DNA from: Thelephora terrestris
Lineage: Eukaryota > Basidiomycota > Agaricomycetes > Thelephorales > Thelephoraceae
NCBI GenBank assembly: GCA_015956445.1
Contig: WIUZ02000018.1
Span: 186,001-250,000 of the forward strand
DNA: 64,000 nt
Direction: 5' to 3'
Shown here: in pieces, positions 23,553-35,499 of the stretch
Position numbering within the stretch: the stretch's first letter is position 1
Layout: every line of letters begins with the position of its first letter
Notes under the pieces: model-generated
What the model was told of the DNA's origin: nothing
Database searches by the model: none
The model's input: the letters and a program-made list of their open reading frames with translations, nothing else
Translations under genes and position numbers: made by a program

Positions 23553-24777
23553 CACTGGGGACAAACCCCAGTTTCCTGGCCCGGGACATTGTAAATACAT
23601 TGTAAGGAAATGGAAAATGTGCCTGGCAATGGCCCACCTGGTACATCATAAATACATTCAAAATGTCCAGGCCAATTTCCTTAGAGTGTTGCCAGCACAG
23701 GAAATGCTCAGTACATTCATGGTGTTCCTGGTCATGTGATCTCAGTGTTCCCATAAGGTAATCCATGGGAACATCATGAATTTTCCCAAAGAAATACCCA
23801 TGATGTCCCTGAGTGGCTCATTGAAAGAAAACCCTGAGTGAACCCACAGTTTTCCAGGTCATGTGACCTTGATGTCCTGATTAGGTAATCTGAGGGTAAA
23901 CCATGAATTTTCCCAAAGAAAGTAACCATGGTGTTCCTGAGTGGCTCATTCACAGTGTTCTTTCCAGTTTTCCCAGTGGTGCGATCACGGTGTTCCCAGT
24001 CAGTAAAATTCAAATTGTGCCTTAACGGTGCGCCGGAAGTGTACCAGTGTGGTATATCCTGAAAGTACTAAGGCCTTCGACCATGATGTACCAAAATTCA
24101 GCAAACCATCAGGAAACTGTGGGAACACTGAAAGGAAACTGGGGACACTGGGAACATCATAAACTCATTCAAAATATTCCCAATTTTTCAGTTTCCTTTC
24201 AGTGTTCCCACAGTTTCCTGATGGTTTGCTGAATTTTGGTACATCATGGTCGAAGGCCTTAGTACTTTCAGGATATACCACACTGGTACACTTCCGGCGC
24301 ACCATTAAGGCACAATTTGAATTTTACTGACTGGGAACACCGTGATCGCACCACTGGGAAAACTGGAAAGAACACTGTGAATGAGCCACTCAGGAACACC
24401 ATGGTTACTTTCTTTGGGAAAATTCATGGTTTACCCTCAGATTACCTAATCAGGACATCAAGGTCACATGACCTGGAAAACTGTGGGTTCACTCAGGGTT
24501 TTCTTTCAATGAGCCGCTCAGGGACATCATGGGTATTTCTTTGGGAAAATTCATGATGTTCCCATGGATTACCTTATGGGAACACTGAGATCACATGACC
24601 AGGAACACCATGAATGTACTGAGCATTTCCTGTGCTGGCAACACTCTAAGGAAATTGGCCTGGACATTTTGAATGTATTTATAATGTACCAGGTGGGCCA
24701 TTGCCAGGCACATTTTCCATTTCCTTACAATGTATTTACAATGTCCCGGGCCGGGAAACTGGGGTTTGTCCCCAGTG
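23553..24777. mobile_element. CACTG foldback element (1225 bp), duplication ACT
   Basis: The ends are CACTGGGGACAAACCCC and the inverse. The two arms of about 0.6 kb meet near 24165. ACT is duplicated (23550-23552 and 24778-24780). Mirror-image 79-aa frames in the arms are by-products of the palindrome. It is a non-autonomous CACTA-like element, nearly identical to those at 30751 and 56041. Confidence 0.87.
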
Positions 24778-26471
24778 ACTGGATGTGGATAGGGATTAGC
24801 CGATGGAGCCATGCGATGAGCAAGGCGGCGTTGAGAGCGTTTACAACGCTGCCCCTTGATCACCGGACGTACCTCAATGGCCCTCGGAACATCTTCGGCC
24901 CGGTCAACCTCCATGACCTCATCCTCGATCTTGACCAGCTGACTGATCGGCTGCAACGGGCAACGTCGACAGTTCTCCTTGTCGGACTCGGCCAACGTGG
25001 AAGCCGGAGCCGGAGTCGGGACGGGAACTGCATTCTCGATCGGAGGTGTCGCGTAGGACGACGGGTTAGGCGATGGGAGTACCACCTTGTCGGCGTACTC
25101 CAGCTTGAACGGAACGTCGGCAGTCCCCTGACCAACCAACACAGGACCCTCCTTGCAGTTGCAGGTCTTATCCTGCAAGGACGCGACTTGTGCCGTCAAC
25201 ACAGCTACCACGTTTTCAAGCTGTTCAGTCTAGAAGAAGTCTCTCAGTCATTGCATAAACCTGCAAAGGCTGAAAGAACCTTTTCATCCCTCCTAGCCAA
25301 CGCCCCCTTGATGTTGTTGTCCCGGACCTTTAGACCGGCGATCAACTCTTGATGGTTAGCTACCATCGCTTCCAACGCCTCATTTGTCCCCTGCTGGAAG
25401 GCGGCCAGAGTCTCCTTCATCAGAAGACCCTCCGCTGACAGACGAAGGACGTCTGCCTTTGCCTCCTTCACCTCGCGCTCCAAACGTTCAACCTAGGCAG
25501 TTTGATTAGTTGAGAGTCATACTCGAATATTCAAACGGAGAACCTACCCGGCTCTCCCCCTCCCGAACGAGCGACCACAATAGCGTAGTGGAAGCGGTGG
25601 CATGGCGGACGGCCCGAGGAACAGTTGCCCCGTGTTCCAACAGGTCCTGATTGTCAGCGTGCTGAATTTTACCCTCTTTTTAAACCATTTTCACACCCAA
25701 CTTTTGCCCACTTTCCTTACCTATACCCCTTTCCTATCTTATCATTTTCCTTATCACGACTCACACGTCCACCGAAAGGCAGAACACAGATGATATTACA
25801 GCGGGCGAACCCGCAAAGAAGACACAAGACGAATGGCCAACGGAGTTGAATCCGCACCGACCCTATGGACAGAGACTAACGTGCACCGACTCTAGTCGTC
25901 AAGACCTGGTTTGCCAGTACTCCTCAGCACTGGCAATCTCCTCCTCCGTCCCCTCCGAGGCACTCTCGACGACTTCCTCGTCGACCATCTCGACGACCCG
26001 AGCTTCCTCCAGACGATGAGCGACGGCCAGCTGAACCTCGGCGCGCAGGCGGTTCCTCGCTGAATCGACCGTAGTCTGATCCAGAGTCCTCTGGACTGAC
26101 CAACCCTCCACTCTCTCGGTCAGTTGAGCCACCAGGCGAACGGCCTCCGCTGCACGCTGGACCGACAAGAGCGTAAGGTTGGTTAAGCCGTTCACGTCGA
26201 CGGACTCCACCGGAATCAGCTCGCCGCGATCCACGCGACACTGTAACATTGTCGCATCGGAATAGGACGGTGGACTCGATGTCTCCACCCTGGCGGACAG
26301 CGTCTGGATTACTGGGACGCATGCGGTGGGCTGGACGAAGTGCCCCACGATAAGGAACCCATCGACGAGCACGGATAGAACGTTGCCCACGCACCGGCGA
26401 GATCGACGGAGGCGGAACCGGAATAGCCACCTCGTTCTCCCCCGCGTACTCTAACTCGGGAGAACTGCTAA

Positions 26472-27928
26472 CACTGGGGGCAGGGGCACCTGGAATCAGT
26501 GATTACATCTTGATTACATGGTGAGTTCATGTGCACTTTTCAATGATTGTAATCGCCGATTCCAGGTTGATTACATTTCAAATGTTACCTTGACATGTAA
26601 TCCAACCAATGTCCACCAATTCCATTTGAAATGTTCTCACCAAATGTTTCTGGGATGCTTTCGACCTGTCGGCAAAAATGATACTGCAATGTAATCACAC
26701 TGGGGACAAGGGGTCAAATACCTGGTGGGTACATGCTGAACACATTGTGATCACAGTCAACAAGTGATCACAATGTGCCCAGTGGGGGAAATTTAAATAC
26801 ATTCAAAATGTGCCTGGCCATGTGAGTCCAATGTGCCCAGTAGGCACATTTTGATTGTGGTCACAATGTACCCATCAATGTGATCTCAATGTGCCCACTG
26901 GGGACATTTTGATTGTGATCACAATGTACACATCAGTGTGATCTCGGTGTGCCTGCTGTGCACATTTTGATTGTGATCACAATGTTCCCATCAATGTGTT
27001 CTCAATGTACCCAGCTCATTACATAATAGTTTCTTTCACAATGTTGCCCACAATGTGTCCAGCATGTGGCTGAGCCACTCATTCAAACTTCTTTCACAAA
27101 GTATTCAGTGATGTGTCCATAATGTCCCCAGGGGGTTCTTTTTGAAGTAATCACAATGTAATCTCAATATTGTTCAATTTCATCATGAACTTTCAAAGAA
27201 ATCACTATGTATATGGCTGTACACATTCTAGACACATCACTGGGTACTTTGTGAAAGAAGTTTGAATGAGTGGCTCAGCCACATGCTGGACACATTGTGG
27301 ACAACATTGTGAAAGAAACTATTATGTAATGAGCTGGGTACATTGGGAACACATTGATGGGAACATTGTGAAAGAAATTAAAATGTGCACAGCAGGCACA
27401 TTGAGTTCACATTGATGTGTACATTGTGATCACAATCAAAATGTCCCCAGTGGGCACATTGAGATCACATTGATGGGTACATTGTGACCACAATCAAAAT
27501 GTGCCCACTGGGCACATTGGACTCACATGGCCAGGCACATTTTGAATGTATTTAAATTTCCCCCACTGGGCACATTGTGATCACTTGTTGACTGTGATCA
27601 CAATGTGTTCAGCATGTACCCACCAGGTATTTGACCCCTTGTCCCCAGTGTCAGCATGTTCTTCAATCGTCCGAGATGTAATCTAAATGTGCTCAAAAAC
27701 ATGAGATGTTTTCACAATGTACCCACTGGGCACATTCAGGAAACATTGCTTGGGAACATCTTGAGGAAATTTCAAATGGAGTTGGTGGCAACAGTTGGAT
27801 TACATGTCAAGGTAACATTTGAAATGTAATCAACCTGGAATTGGTGATTACAATCATTGAAAAGTGCACATGAACTCACCATGTAATCAAGATGTAATCA
27901 CTGATTCCAGGTGCCCCTGCCCCCAGTG
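26472..27928. mobile_element. CACTG foldback element with a nested one, duplication TAA
   Basis: The ends CACTGGGGGCAGGGGCACC and the inverse place it in the family of 9127-9627 and 48897-49387. TAA is duplicated (26469-26471 and 27929-27931). A second foldback occupies 26698-27650; without it the length is about 500 bp. Confidence 0.85.
26698..27650. mobile_element. CACTG foldback element nested in another, duplication TCA
   Basis: The ends are CACTGGGGACAAGGGGTC and the inverse, 953 bp in all. TCA is duplicated (26695-26697 and 27651-27653). The empty site is visible in the relative at 49108-49118, which reads through without the insert. Confidence 0.87.
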
Positions 27929-29562
27929 TAACCGGGTTCACGGCCGTCTCCTCAGACGTCTCGCGGACGACCTCCTCCCCACCATCGGTATGCGCCGGCG
28001 TGCGGTATGACCCATCGGAAGCTAAGAGGGATGTCAGTGGACAAGTCAAATATGTCAACCGGCATCCCGACCTATTGGGGAAGCCATCCGATCCGGAATC
28101 GACTCGTCCCCGGACTCGTCGCGAACCGCAGCTACCGAACGCGTACGGCAGTGGCACAACCGCTCACTCATCGACTCGACTCGAGCGCCCAGCAACGGCA
28201 GGGTGTCGTCCAACGTATCAACCTAGAAGTGGCGTGAGCTCTCATGGTTAAAGACCAGGAGAAGTCGCACCGACCTTGGTGTCGAGCTCATTCAGAGCCC
28301 TTCTATGACGATTGAGCCGTCGGTCAACCTCGATTAGGTCCCGCTGGATGGTGTCGTCCCGTTCCTTCAAGGACTCGACCAACCGGTTGTGTTCCTCCCT
28401 CATCGCAAGCATCTCGCTCTCGAACGTCACGCGGAGCGTATCGTTCATCAGAAGGAGCGTCTTCTTCATGTCCAACGCCTCCGAGTACATCCTACGGGCG
28501 TCGTCCTTCGCTTCCTTCACCTCGCACTTCAGCTGCTCATTCTACAGCCAATCAGTGTTATCCCACAAGCGGGATGCACAGATCGACTCACCGCTTTCTG
28601 TTCCGTCCTCAACAGGAACCAAAGGCGGTGACCAACGGCAGCTGTGTAGTGCTGGGAGCGAGTCGCCCCAGGCCATCTTCCTTCCCTGTTCCCCAGATCA
28701 TAGATCCCCATTCGCAGGAGCCCCCACAACGACGAAGCCACCGGAGTCTCATACGGCATGCGCAGCTCGGTGTTGAACGTTACCCCTCGCATCGACTCCT
28801 GCAGCTTGTGGTCGATCAAGTTGTGGTACCACAACTCATCGTCCATGGTCAGGTAGCTGGGAGGCTTGGCAATCGTTGCCTCCAGTTGTCGGGCATCCAC
28901 CTTGTCGGCGGCCGCGAAGATCTATGGAAGCGATGTCAGTCGAACGCCAACCACCGGCGTGCGCGTGACAACGCACCTCTCGATAACTGGGGTACGCCAC
29001 ATTGGCATTCGGCAGGAAGTAGCTCTTGTTCTGCACGGACCGAGGATCCGCGGACTCGATGGTAGCGGTGCTGTTCTCAGCACGGAAGACACGGTCGGAG
29101 ATCATGGGCATAATGGATGAGTAGTTGTTTGGTGGAAGTGTTGGTTTGGAAGAAGGGAGTTTGATGGATCCAACGGCCGGTTTGCGCTACGCTTTATTCG
29201 ACCACCGACAGCGCTCGCGCCCTATTCGCCATTGGATTGGTCCATCGTTTCACCGGTCCAGACTCCCCATACAATTCGCCCTCGACATTCAAACCCCACT
29301 CGGTCTTTTGTTGTCCCAATCGGACGAGCTGACGCGTCTTCCTCTTATTGGTCAGTCTTCACATGTGATATTATCCTTTGTCATTCCTTTCCCACACGAC
29401 GTCATGACCCCTTTCTTATTCTCTCACGAACCCTGACCCATTAGTCATTCCTTTATCATTTCTATTCTATAACCCGGGCCGCTTACTGTTCCAGCTTACT
29501 CTCGGCCCTTCTTTGCTCCGAGTTATTATTAGGTAGGGTTACCTATGTCCCGGCCACTCTTC

Positions 29563-29570
29563 TATATAAG
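29563..29570 (+). promoter_or_regulatory. TATA box of unit B1
   Basis: TATATAAG lies about 465 bp before the right edge of the unit and has a counterpart in B2 at 34150. It is the presumed start of an LTR-type transcript. Confidence 0.6.
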
Positions 29571-30727
29571 TACCGGTAGAGTAGCTGAGGACTCCCTATC
29601 TTTGATATCTCGGGAAGTCCTCTTCTCCTTGCAGCATCGGTGTATTTGCTGTAGGCCACTGAAGAGCTTATCGAGTAACTCTCTGAACACGTTCGCTCTC
29701 CTCTCTCTCTCGGCCTTGCGTTAAGAATCGGCGAACGCGCTTACGAAAAGGAGTCCCTCGCCGCTCTCTTAATCAAGCATCAGTTTGAGGCGCTATCCTC
29801 GGGCTCTTGTACCTGCCCTCAGAAGACGATAGGGATTTACCTGATAGAGGCTCGGCACTCCTGCTGTGAATTCGGACAACCTACCGGAGAACGCTCGTCC
29901 ATCGCGTTTTGGACCACGTAGACTTTGGGTGGATATAGGGAAGTCGTTCCCCCTTTGCCCCATTGTTTCTTGTTGGTTGGAGTTGCGACTCACCAACAGC
30001 ACTGGTACCTGAAGGGCGAAGAGTGGCCCTGACACTGATCGTAGATTCCCCTCTGCAGGGTATACCAGAGCTCCTTCTTGATCGGATGCTCCAACTCCCC
30101 GAACCTACCACGCATCTGGAAGATCACCTTCTCGGCAATCATGGACCGGACCCAGAGCTCATCGTCCCAGGTCAACCCCATCAAATGAGGAATCGTCTCC
30201 CTGAGACGTTCGGCGTCCACCTGCTGGACGACCTCCAAGATCTAGAAGCCGTTAGCTCAATGTCTAAAGCCAATGCTGTACGACCTCTACCTAGAGGAAG
30301 GCGTTAGTGCAAACACACGAAGCTCTAGGCCTCCCCCATACCTGGTCATCAGTGGTGTAGGGAGTCCCCGCCTCACTGGCGTAGGTCTTGCGGTTGGCGG
30401 CACGGCGATTGATGCGAGAAATGGTGGAGATACCATTGGCAACTTTGTAGGTGTGGTTGTTTGGGAAAGACATTTGGTGAGATGATGGGGAAGTTGCTGG
30501 TGTTGCTGATCAAGGATGGCTCTAAGTGTCAGCGTGCTGAATTTTATTCCCTTTTTGAACCATTTTCACACCCAACTTTCGCCCACTTTCCTTACCTATA
30601 CCCCTTTCTTATCTTATCTGTTTCCTTATCACGACTCACACGTCATCAAGAAACACGGACAAAGCACAGATGATATTACAGCGGGCGAACCCGCGACGAA
30701 GACACAAGACGAATGGCCAACGGATCG

Positions 30728-33698
30728 TCAAGACCTGGTTTGCCAGTACTCACTGGGGACAAACCCAAGTTTCCCGGCCTGGGACATCGTAAATACATTG
30801 TAAGGAAATGGAAAATGTGCCTGGCAATGACCCACCTGGTACATCATCAATACATTCAAAATGTCCAGGCCAATTTCCTTAGGGTGTTGCCAGCACAGGA
30901 AATGCTCAGTACATTCATGGTGTTCCTGGTCATGTGATCTCAGTGTTCCCATAAGGTAATCCATGGGAACATCATGAATTTTCCCAAAGAAATACCCATG
31001 ATGTCCCTGAGTGGCTCATTGAAAGAAAACCCTGAGTGAACCCACAGTTTCCCAGGTCATGTGACCTTGATGTCCTGATTAGGTAATCTGAGGGTAAACC
31101 ATGAATTTTCCCAAAGAAAGTAACCATGGTGTTCCTGAGTGGCTCATTCACAGTGTTCTTTCCAGTTTTCCCAGTGGTGCGATCACGGTGTTCCCAGTCA
31201 GTAAAATTCAAATTGTGCCTTAACGGTGCGCCGGAAGTGTACCAGTGTGGTATATCCTGAAAGTACTAAGGCCTTCGACCATGATGTACCAAAATTTGGC
31301 AAACCATCAGGAAACTGTGGGAACACTGAAAGGAAACTGAGGACACTGGGAACATCATAAACTCATTCAAAATGTTCCCAATTTCTCAGTTTCCTTTCAG
31401 TGTTCCCACAGTTTCCTGATGGTTTGCCAAATTTTGGTACATCATGGTCGAAGGCCTTAGTACTTTCAGGATATACCACACTGGTACACTTCCGGCGCAC
31501 CGTTAAGGCACAATTTGAATTTTACTGACTGGGAACACCGTGATCGCACCACTGGGAAAACTGGAAAGAACACTGTGAATGAGCCACTCAGGAACACCAT
31601 GGTTACTTTCTTTGGGAAAATTCATGGTTTACCCTCAGATTACCTAATCAGGACATCAAGGTCACATGACCTGGGAAACTGTGGGTTCACTCAGGGTTTT
31701 CTTTCAATGAGCCACTCAGGGACATCATGGGTATTTCTTTGGGAAAATTCATGATGTTCCCATGGATTACCTTATGGGAACACTGAGATCACATGACCAG
31801 GAACACCATGAATGTACTGAGCATTTCCTGTGCTGGCAACACTCTAAGGAAATTGGCCTGGACATTTTGAATGTATTTATGATGTACCAGGTGGGCCATT
31901 GCCAGGCACATTTTCCATTTCCTTACAATGTATTTACGATGTCCCGGGCCGGGAAACTGGGGTTTGTCCCCAGTGACTCCTCAGCACTGGCAATCTCCTC
32001 CTCCGTCCCCTCCGAGGCACTCTCGACGACTTCCTCGTCGACCATCTCGACGACCCGAGCTTCCTCCAGACGATGAGCGACGGCCAGCTGAACCTCGGCG
32101 CGAAGGCGGTTCCTCGCTGAATCAACCGTAGTCTGATCCAGAGTCCTCTGGACTGACCAGCTCTCCACTCTCTCGGTCAGTTGAGCCACCAGGCAAACGG
32201 CCTCCGCTGCACGCTGGACCGACAAGAGCGTAAGGTCGGTTAAGCCGTTCACGTCGACGGACTCCACCGGAATCAGCTCGCCGCGATCGAGGCGACACTG
32301 CAGCATCGTCGCATCGGAATAGGACAGTGGACTCAATGTCTCCACCCTGGCGGACAGCGTCTGGATTACTGGGACGCATGCGATGCGCTGGACGAAGTGC
32401 CCCACGATAAGGAACCCATCGACGAGCACGGATAGAATGTTGCCCACGCACCGGCGAGATCGACGGAGGCGGAACCGGAACGGCCACCTCGTTCTCCCCC
32501 GCGTACTCCAACTCCGGAGAACTACTAACCGGGTTCACGGCCGTCTCCTCAGACGTCTCGCGAACGACCTCTTCTCCGCCATCAGTATGCGCAGGCGTGC
32601 GGTACGACCCATCGGAAGCTAAAGAGGGATGTCAGTGGACAAGTCAAATATGTCAACCGGCATCCCGACCTATTGGGGAAGCCATCCGATCCGGAATCGA
32701 CTCGTCGCGCACTGCAGCCACCGAACGCGTACGGCAGTGGCACAACTGCTCGCTCATCGACTCAACCCGAGCGCCCAGCAATGGCAAGGCGTCATCCAAC
32801 GTATCAACCTAGAAGTGGCGTGAGTTCTCTTGGATAAAGACCAGGAGAAGTCGCACCGACCTTGGTGTCGAGCTCATTCAGAGCCCTTCTGTGACGGTTG
32901 AGCCGTCGGTCGACCTCGATTAGGTCCCGCTGGATGGTGTCGTCCCGTTCCTTCAAGGACTCCACCAATCGATTGTGCTCTTCTCGCATCGCCAGCATCT
33001 CGCTCTCGAACGTCACGCGAAGCGTATCGTTCATTAGGAGCAGTGTCTGCTTCATGTCCAACGCCTCCGAGTACATCCTACGAGCGTCGTCCTTCGCCTC
33101 CTTCACCTCACGCTTCAACCGCTCATTCTACAAGCCAATCAGTGTTATCCCACAAGCGGGATGCACAGATCGACTCACCGCTTTCTGTTCCGTCCTCAAA
33201 AGGAACCAAAGGCGGTGACCAACGGCTGCTGTGTAGTGTTGGGAGCGAGTCGCTCCAGGCCACCTTCCTTCCCCGTTTCCAAGGTCGTAGATCCCCATCC
33301 GCAGGAGCCCCCACAGCGACAAAGCCACCGGAGTCTCATACGGCATGCGCAACTCGGTGTTGAACGTTACCCCTCGCATCGACTCCTGCAGCTTGTGGTC
33401 GATCAAGTTGTGATACCACAACTCGTCGTCCATGGTCAGGTAGCTGGGAGGCTTGGCAATCGTTGCCTCCAGTTGTCGGGCATCCACCTTGTCGGCGGCC
33501 GCGAAGATCTATGGAAGCGATGTCAGTCGAACGCCAACCACCGGCGTGCGCGTGACAACACACCTCTCGATAACTGGGGTACGCCACATTGGCATTCGGC
33601 AGGAAGTAGCTCTTGTTCTGCACGGACCGAGGATCCGCGGACTCGATGGTAGCGGTGCTGTTCTCAGCACGGAAGACACGGTCGGAGATCATGGGCAT
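30728..33698 (-). pseudogene. B-family antisense gene in B2
   Basis: It starts MPMISDRVFRAENSTATIE at 33698, with the DDELW block near 33128-33487 and the coiled coil near 32820-33118. The long Arg/Ser/Pro-rich and acidic tail runs to about 31979 and finishes at 30728 on the other side of the nested foldback, which sits only a few codons before the 3' end. It is otherwise very similar to the B1 gene. Confidence 0.6.
30751..31975. mobile_element. CACTG foldback element (1225 bp), duplication ACT
   Basis: It has the same length and ends as 23553-24777. ACT is duplicated (30748-30750 and 31976-31978). Confidence 0.88.
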
Positions 33699-34149
33699 AA
33701 TGGATGAGTAGTTGTTTGGTGGAAGTGTTGGTTTGGAAGAAGGGAGTTTGATGGATCCAACGGCCGGTTTGCGCTACGCTTTATTCGACCACCGACAGCG
33801 CTCGCGCCCTATTCGCCATTGGATTGGTCCATCGTTTCACCGGTCCAGACTCCCCATACAATTCGCCCTCGACATTCAAACCCCACTCGGTCTTTTGTTG
33901 TCCCAATCGGACGAGCTGACGTGTCTTCCTCTTATTGGTCAGTCTTCACATGTGATATTATCCTTTGTCATTCCTTTCCCACACGACGTCATGACCCCTC
34001 TCTCATTCTCTCACGAACCCTGACCCATTAGTCATTCATTTATCATTTCTATTCTATAATCCGGGCCGCTTACTGTTCCAGCTTACTCTCGGCCCTTCTT
34101 TGCTCCGAGTTATTATTAGATAGGGTTATCTATGTCCCGGCCACTCTTC

Positions 34150-34157
34150 TATATAAG
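34150..34157 (+). promoter_or_regulatory. TATA box of unit B2
   Basis: TATATAAG at the same relative position as in B1. Confidence 0.6.
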
Positions 34158-35470
34158 TACCGGTAGAGTAGCTGAGGGCTCCCCATCTTTGATATCTCGG
34201 GAAGTCCTCTTCTCCTTGCAGCATTGGTGTAATTGCTGTAGGCCACTGAAGAGCTTATCGAGTAACTCTCTGAACACGTTCGCTCTCCTCTCTCTCTCGG
34301 CCTTGCGTTAAGAATCGGCGAACGCGCTTACGAAAAGGAGTTCCTCGCCGCTCTCTTAATCAAGCACCAGTTTGAGGCGCCATCCTCAGGCTCTTGTATC
34401 TGCCCTCAGAAGACGATAGGGATTTACCTGATAGAGGCTCGGCACTCCTGCTGTGAATTCGGAATACCTACCGGAGAACGCTCGTCCATCGCGTTTTGGA
34501 CCACGTAGACTTTGGGTGGATATAGGGAAGTCGTTCCCCCTTTGCCCCATTGTTTCTTGTTGGTTGGAGTTGCGACTCACCAACAGCACTGGTACCTGAA
34601 GGGCGAAGAGTGGCCCTGACACTAAGAAGACGTCCTTCTTATAGCCTAGATCGGTGATCCTTCACGTGACCTACCTCGACGAACCTCATTGGTCCGGGTC
34701 ACATCAACTTCCGCCCCTGTACCATCATCGTTGGCTTACTACATCAAGCTGACACCTCGGCCCGCGGGACGGCCTTGGAAGAACTTCGTTCCGGAACGCC
34801 TAGAACGCGCGCGCACTAAAAAATAGGTCTCAAGACCCTGATGACCCCTTTATGACATCACGAACCCCTTTTTACGACCCCTCATGACCTTACGATTACG
34901 ATCAACCCTGGACCCTGATCACACACGTGGACAGTCACATCACAGTCTCCTAACCGGAGGAAGGAATCGCCGTTATTCAGAAGGAGTGCCTTAGACTCCT
35001 TTTGGTTAGCCAAGCGAATGTGGAAGTAGCCGTTAGCGTGAAACACCGGCGAATCTGTAATCCCTCATGTCCCATGAGTCTAGGCCTGCGCTCCTCATGT
35101 TCGGACGCACGATGAGGTTGCCACTAGTCCGTGATGCTGTTACTGCCTACCGACAACAAGGGATGTTGTATGGTCTCTATCTTTGGCCTCTCCAAAGGAA
35201 GCATCCAAGAAGATTCTCACCTGACCCTTGGGTGTGATCCCCAGGTACGAACTTTCATGACCCCCATGCCCCTTTTTCTTTTAGGACTAGTGTTATCTTT
35301 ACCCCTATGTTTCATGCGACATTCGTTATCTTTTATGCAATCCTTCACACGCTAGTAAGGCCCTTTGTCCTTTATTCTCCCACGCGTCATATTTGTTCGC
35401 TTCCCTTACTTAGCATTCTCACACTCCTTATCTCCCTTTGTTCGGACTGGATAAGGGTATATTAGGGTAT

Positions 35471-35499
35471 TGACGTCATGGCCACTCCTTTAGTATAAG
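35471..35499 (+). promoter_or_regulatory. CRE-like palindrome plus TATA motif of unit A3
   Basis: TGACGTCA (35471-35478) lies about 15 bp before GTATAAGT. The arrangement is kept in A5 (45659-45687) and, inverted, in A1, A2 and A4. TGACGTCA is the binding site of CREB/ATF-type bZIP factors. Regulation by such a factor is inference. Confidence 0.5.

Larger units (their letters stand above)
25899..29111 (-). pseudogene. B-family antisense gene in B1
   Basis: It starts MPMISDRVFRAENSTATIE at 29111. The blocks encode a short N-terminus, a domain with LTMDDELWYHNLIDHK and GIYDLGN, a coiled coil (CEVKEAKDDARRMYSE) and a long Arg/Ser/Pro then acidic tail ending near 25899. The order and several motifs match the A-family protein, so the two are homologous. 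The nested foldback separates the coiled coil from the tail. Function is unknown. Confidence 0.6.
25652..30034 (+). mobile_element. LTR-like unit B1, 5-bp duplication CTGAT
   Basis: The unit starts TGTCAGCGTGCTGAATTTT and ends GAGTGGCCCTGACA. CTGAT lies on both sides (25647-25651 and 30035-30039). A TATA box (29563) reads rightward and a minus-strand gene lies upstream of it. A CACTG foldback (26472-27928) is nested inside; without it the length is about 2.92 kb. The last 15 bp are the same as the A-family end except for small changes. Confidence 0.85.
23119..30473 (-). pseudogene. A-family antisense gene in A3, split by insertions
   Basis: Its 5' block (MSFPNNHTYKVANGIS) is at 30291-30473 and the DDELW block near 29990-30238. 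The downstream half begins near 25600, and the 3' block lies near 23119-23552. B1 and a CACTG foldback interrupt it; B2 lies just upstream of its start. Domain content is that of the other A copies. Confidence 0.6.
30537..34621 (+). mobile_element. LTR-like unit B2, 5-bp duplication CTAAG
   Basis: TGTCAGCGTGCTGAATTTT starts at 30537 and GAGTGGCCCTGACA ends at 34621. CTAAG is duplicated (30532-30536 and 34622-34626). It is inserted just upstream of the A3 antisense gene. A 1225-bp CACTG foldback (30751-31975) is nested inside; without it the length is about 2.86 kb. It is closely similar to B1. Confidence 0.86.

Noticed and set aside
24317-24556. 79-aa frame starting MNFTDWEHRDRTTG, found many times and on both strands
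   Set aside because: It lies in the arms of palindromic CACTG elements and appears mirrored in each, so it follows from the repeat rather than being a gene.
9127-31975. CACTG foldbacks acting as introner-like introns
   Set aside because: The 3' end offers CCCCAG, but the 5' end has no GT donor at the duplication, and the insertions fall in mixed phases.
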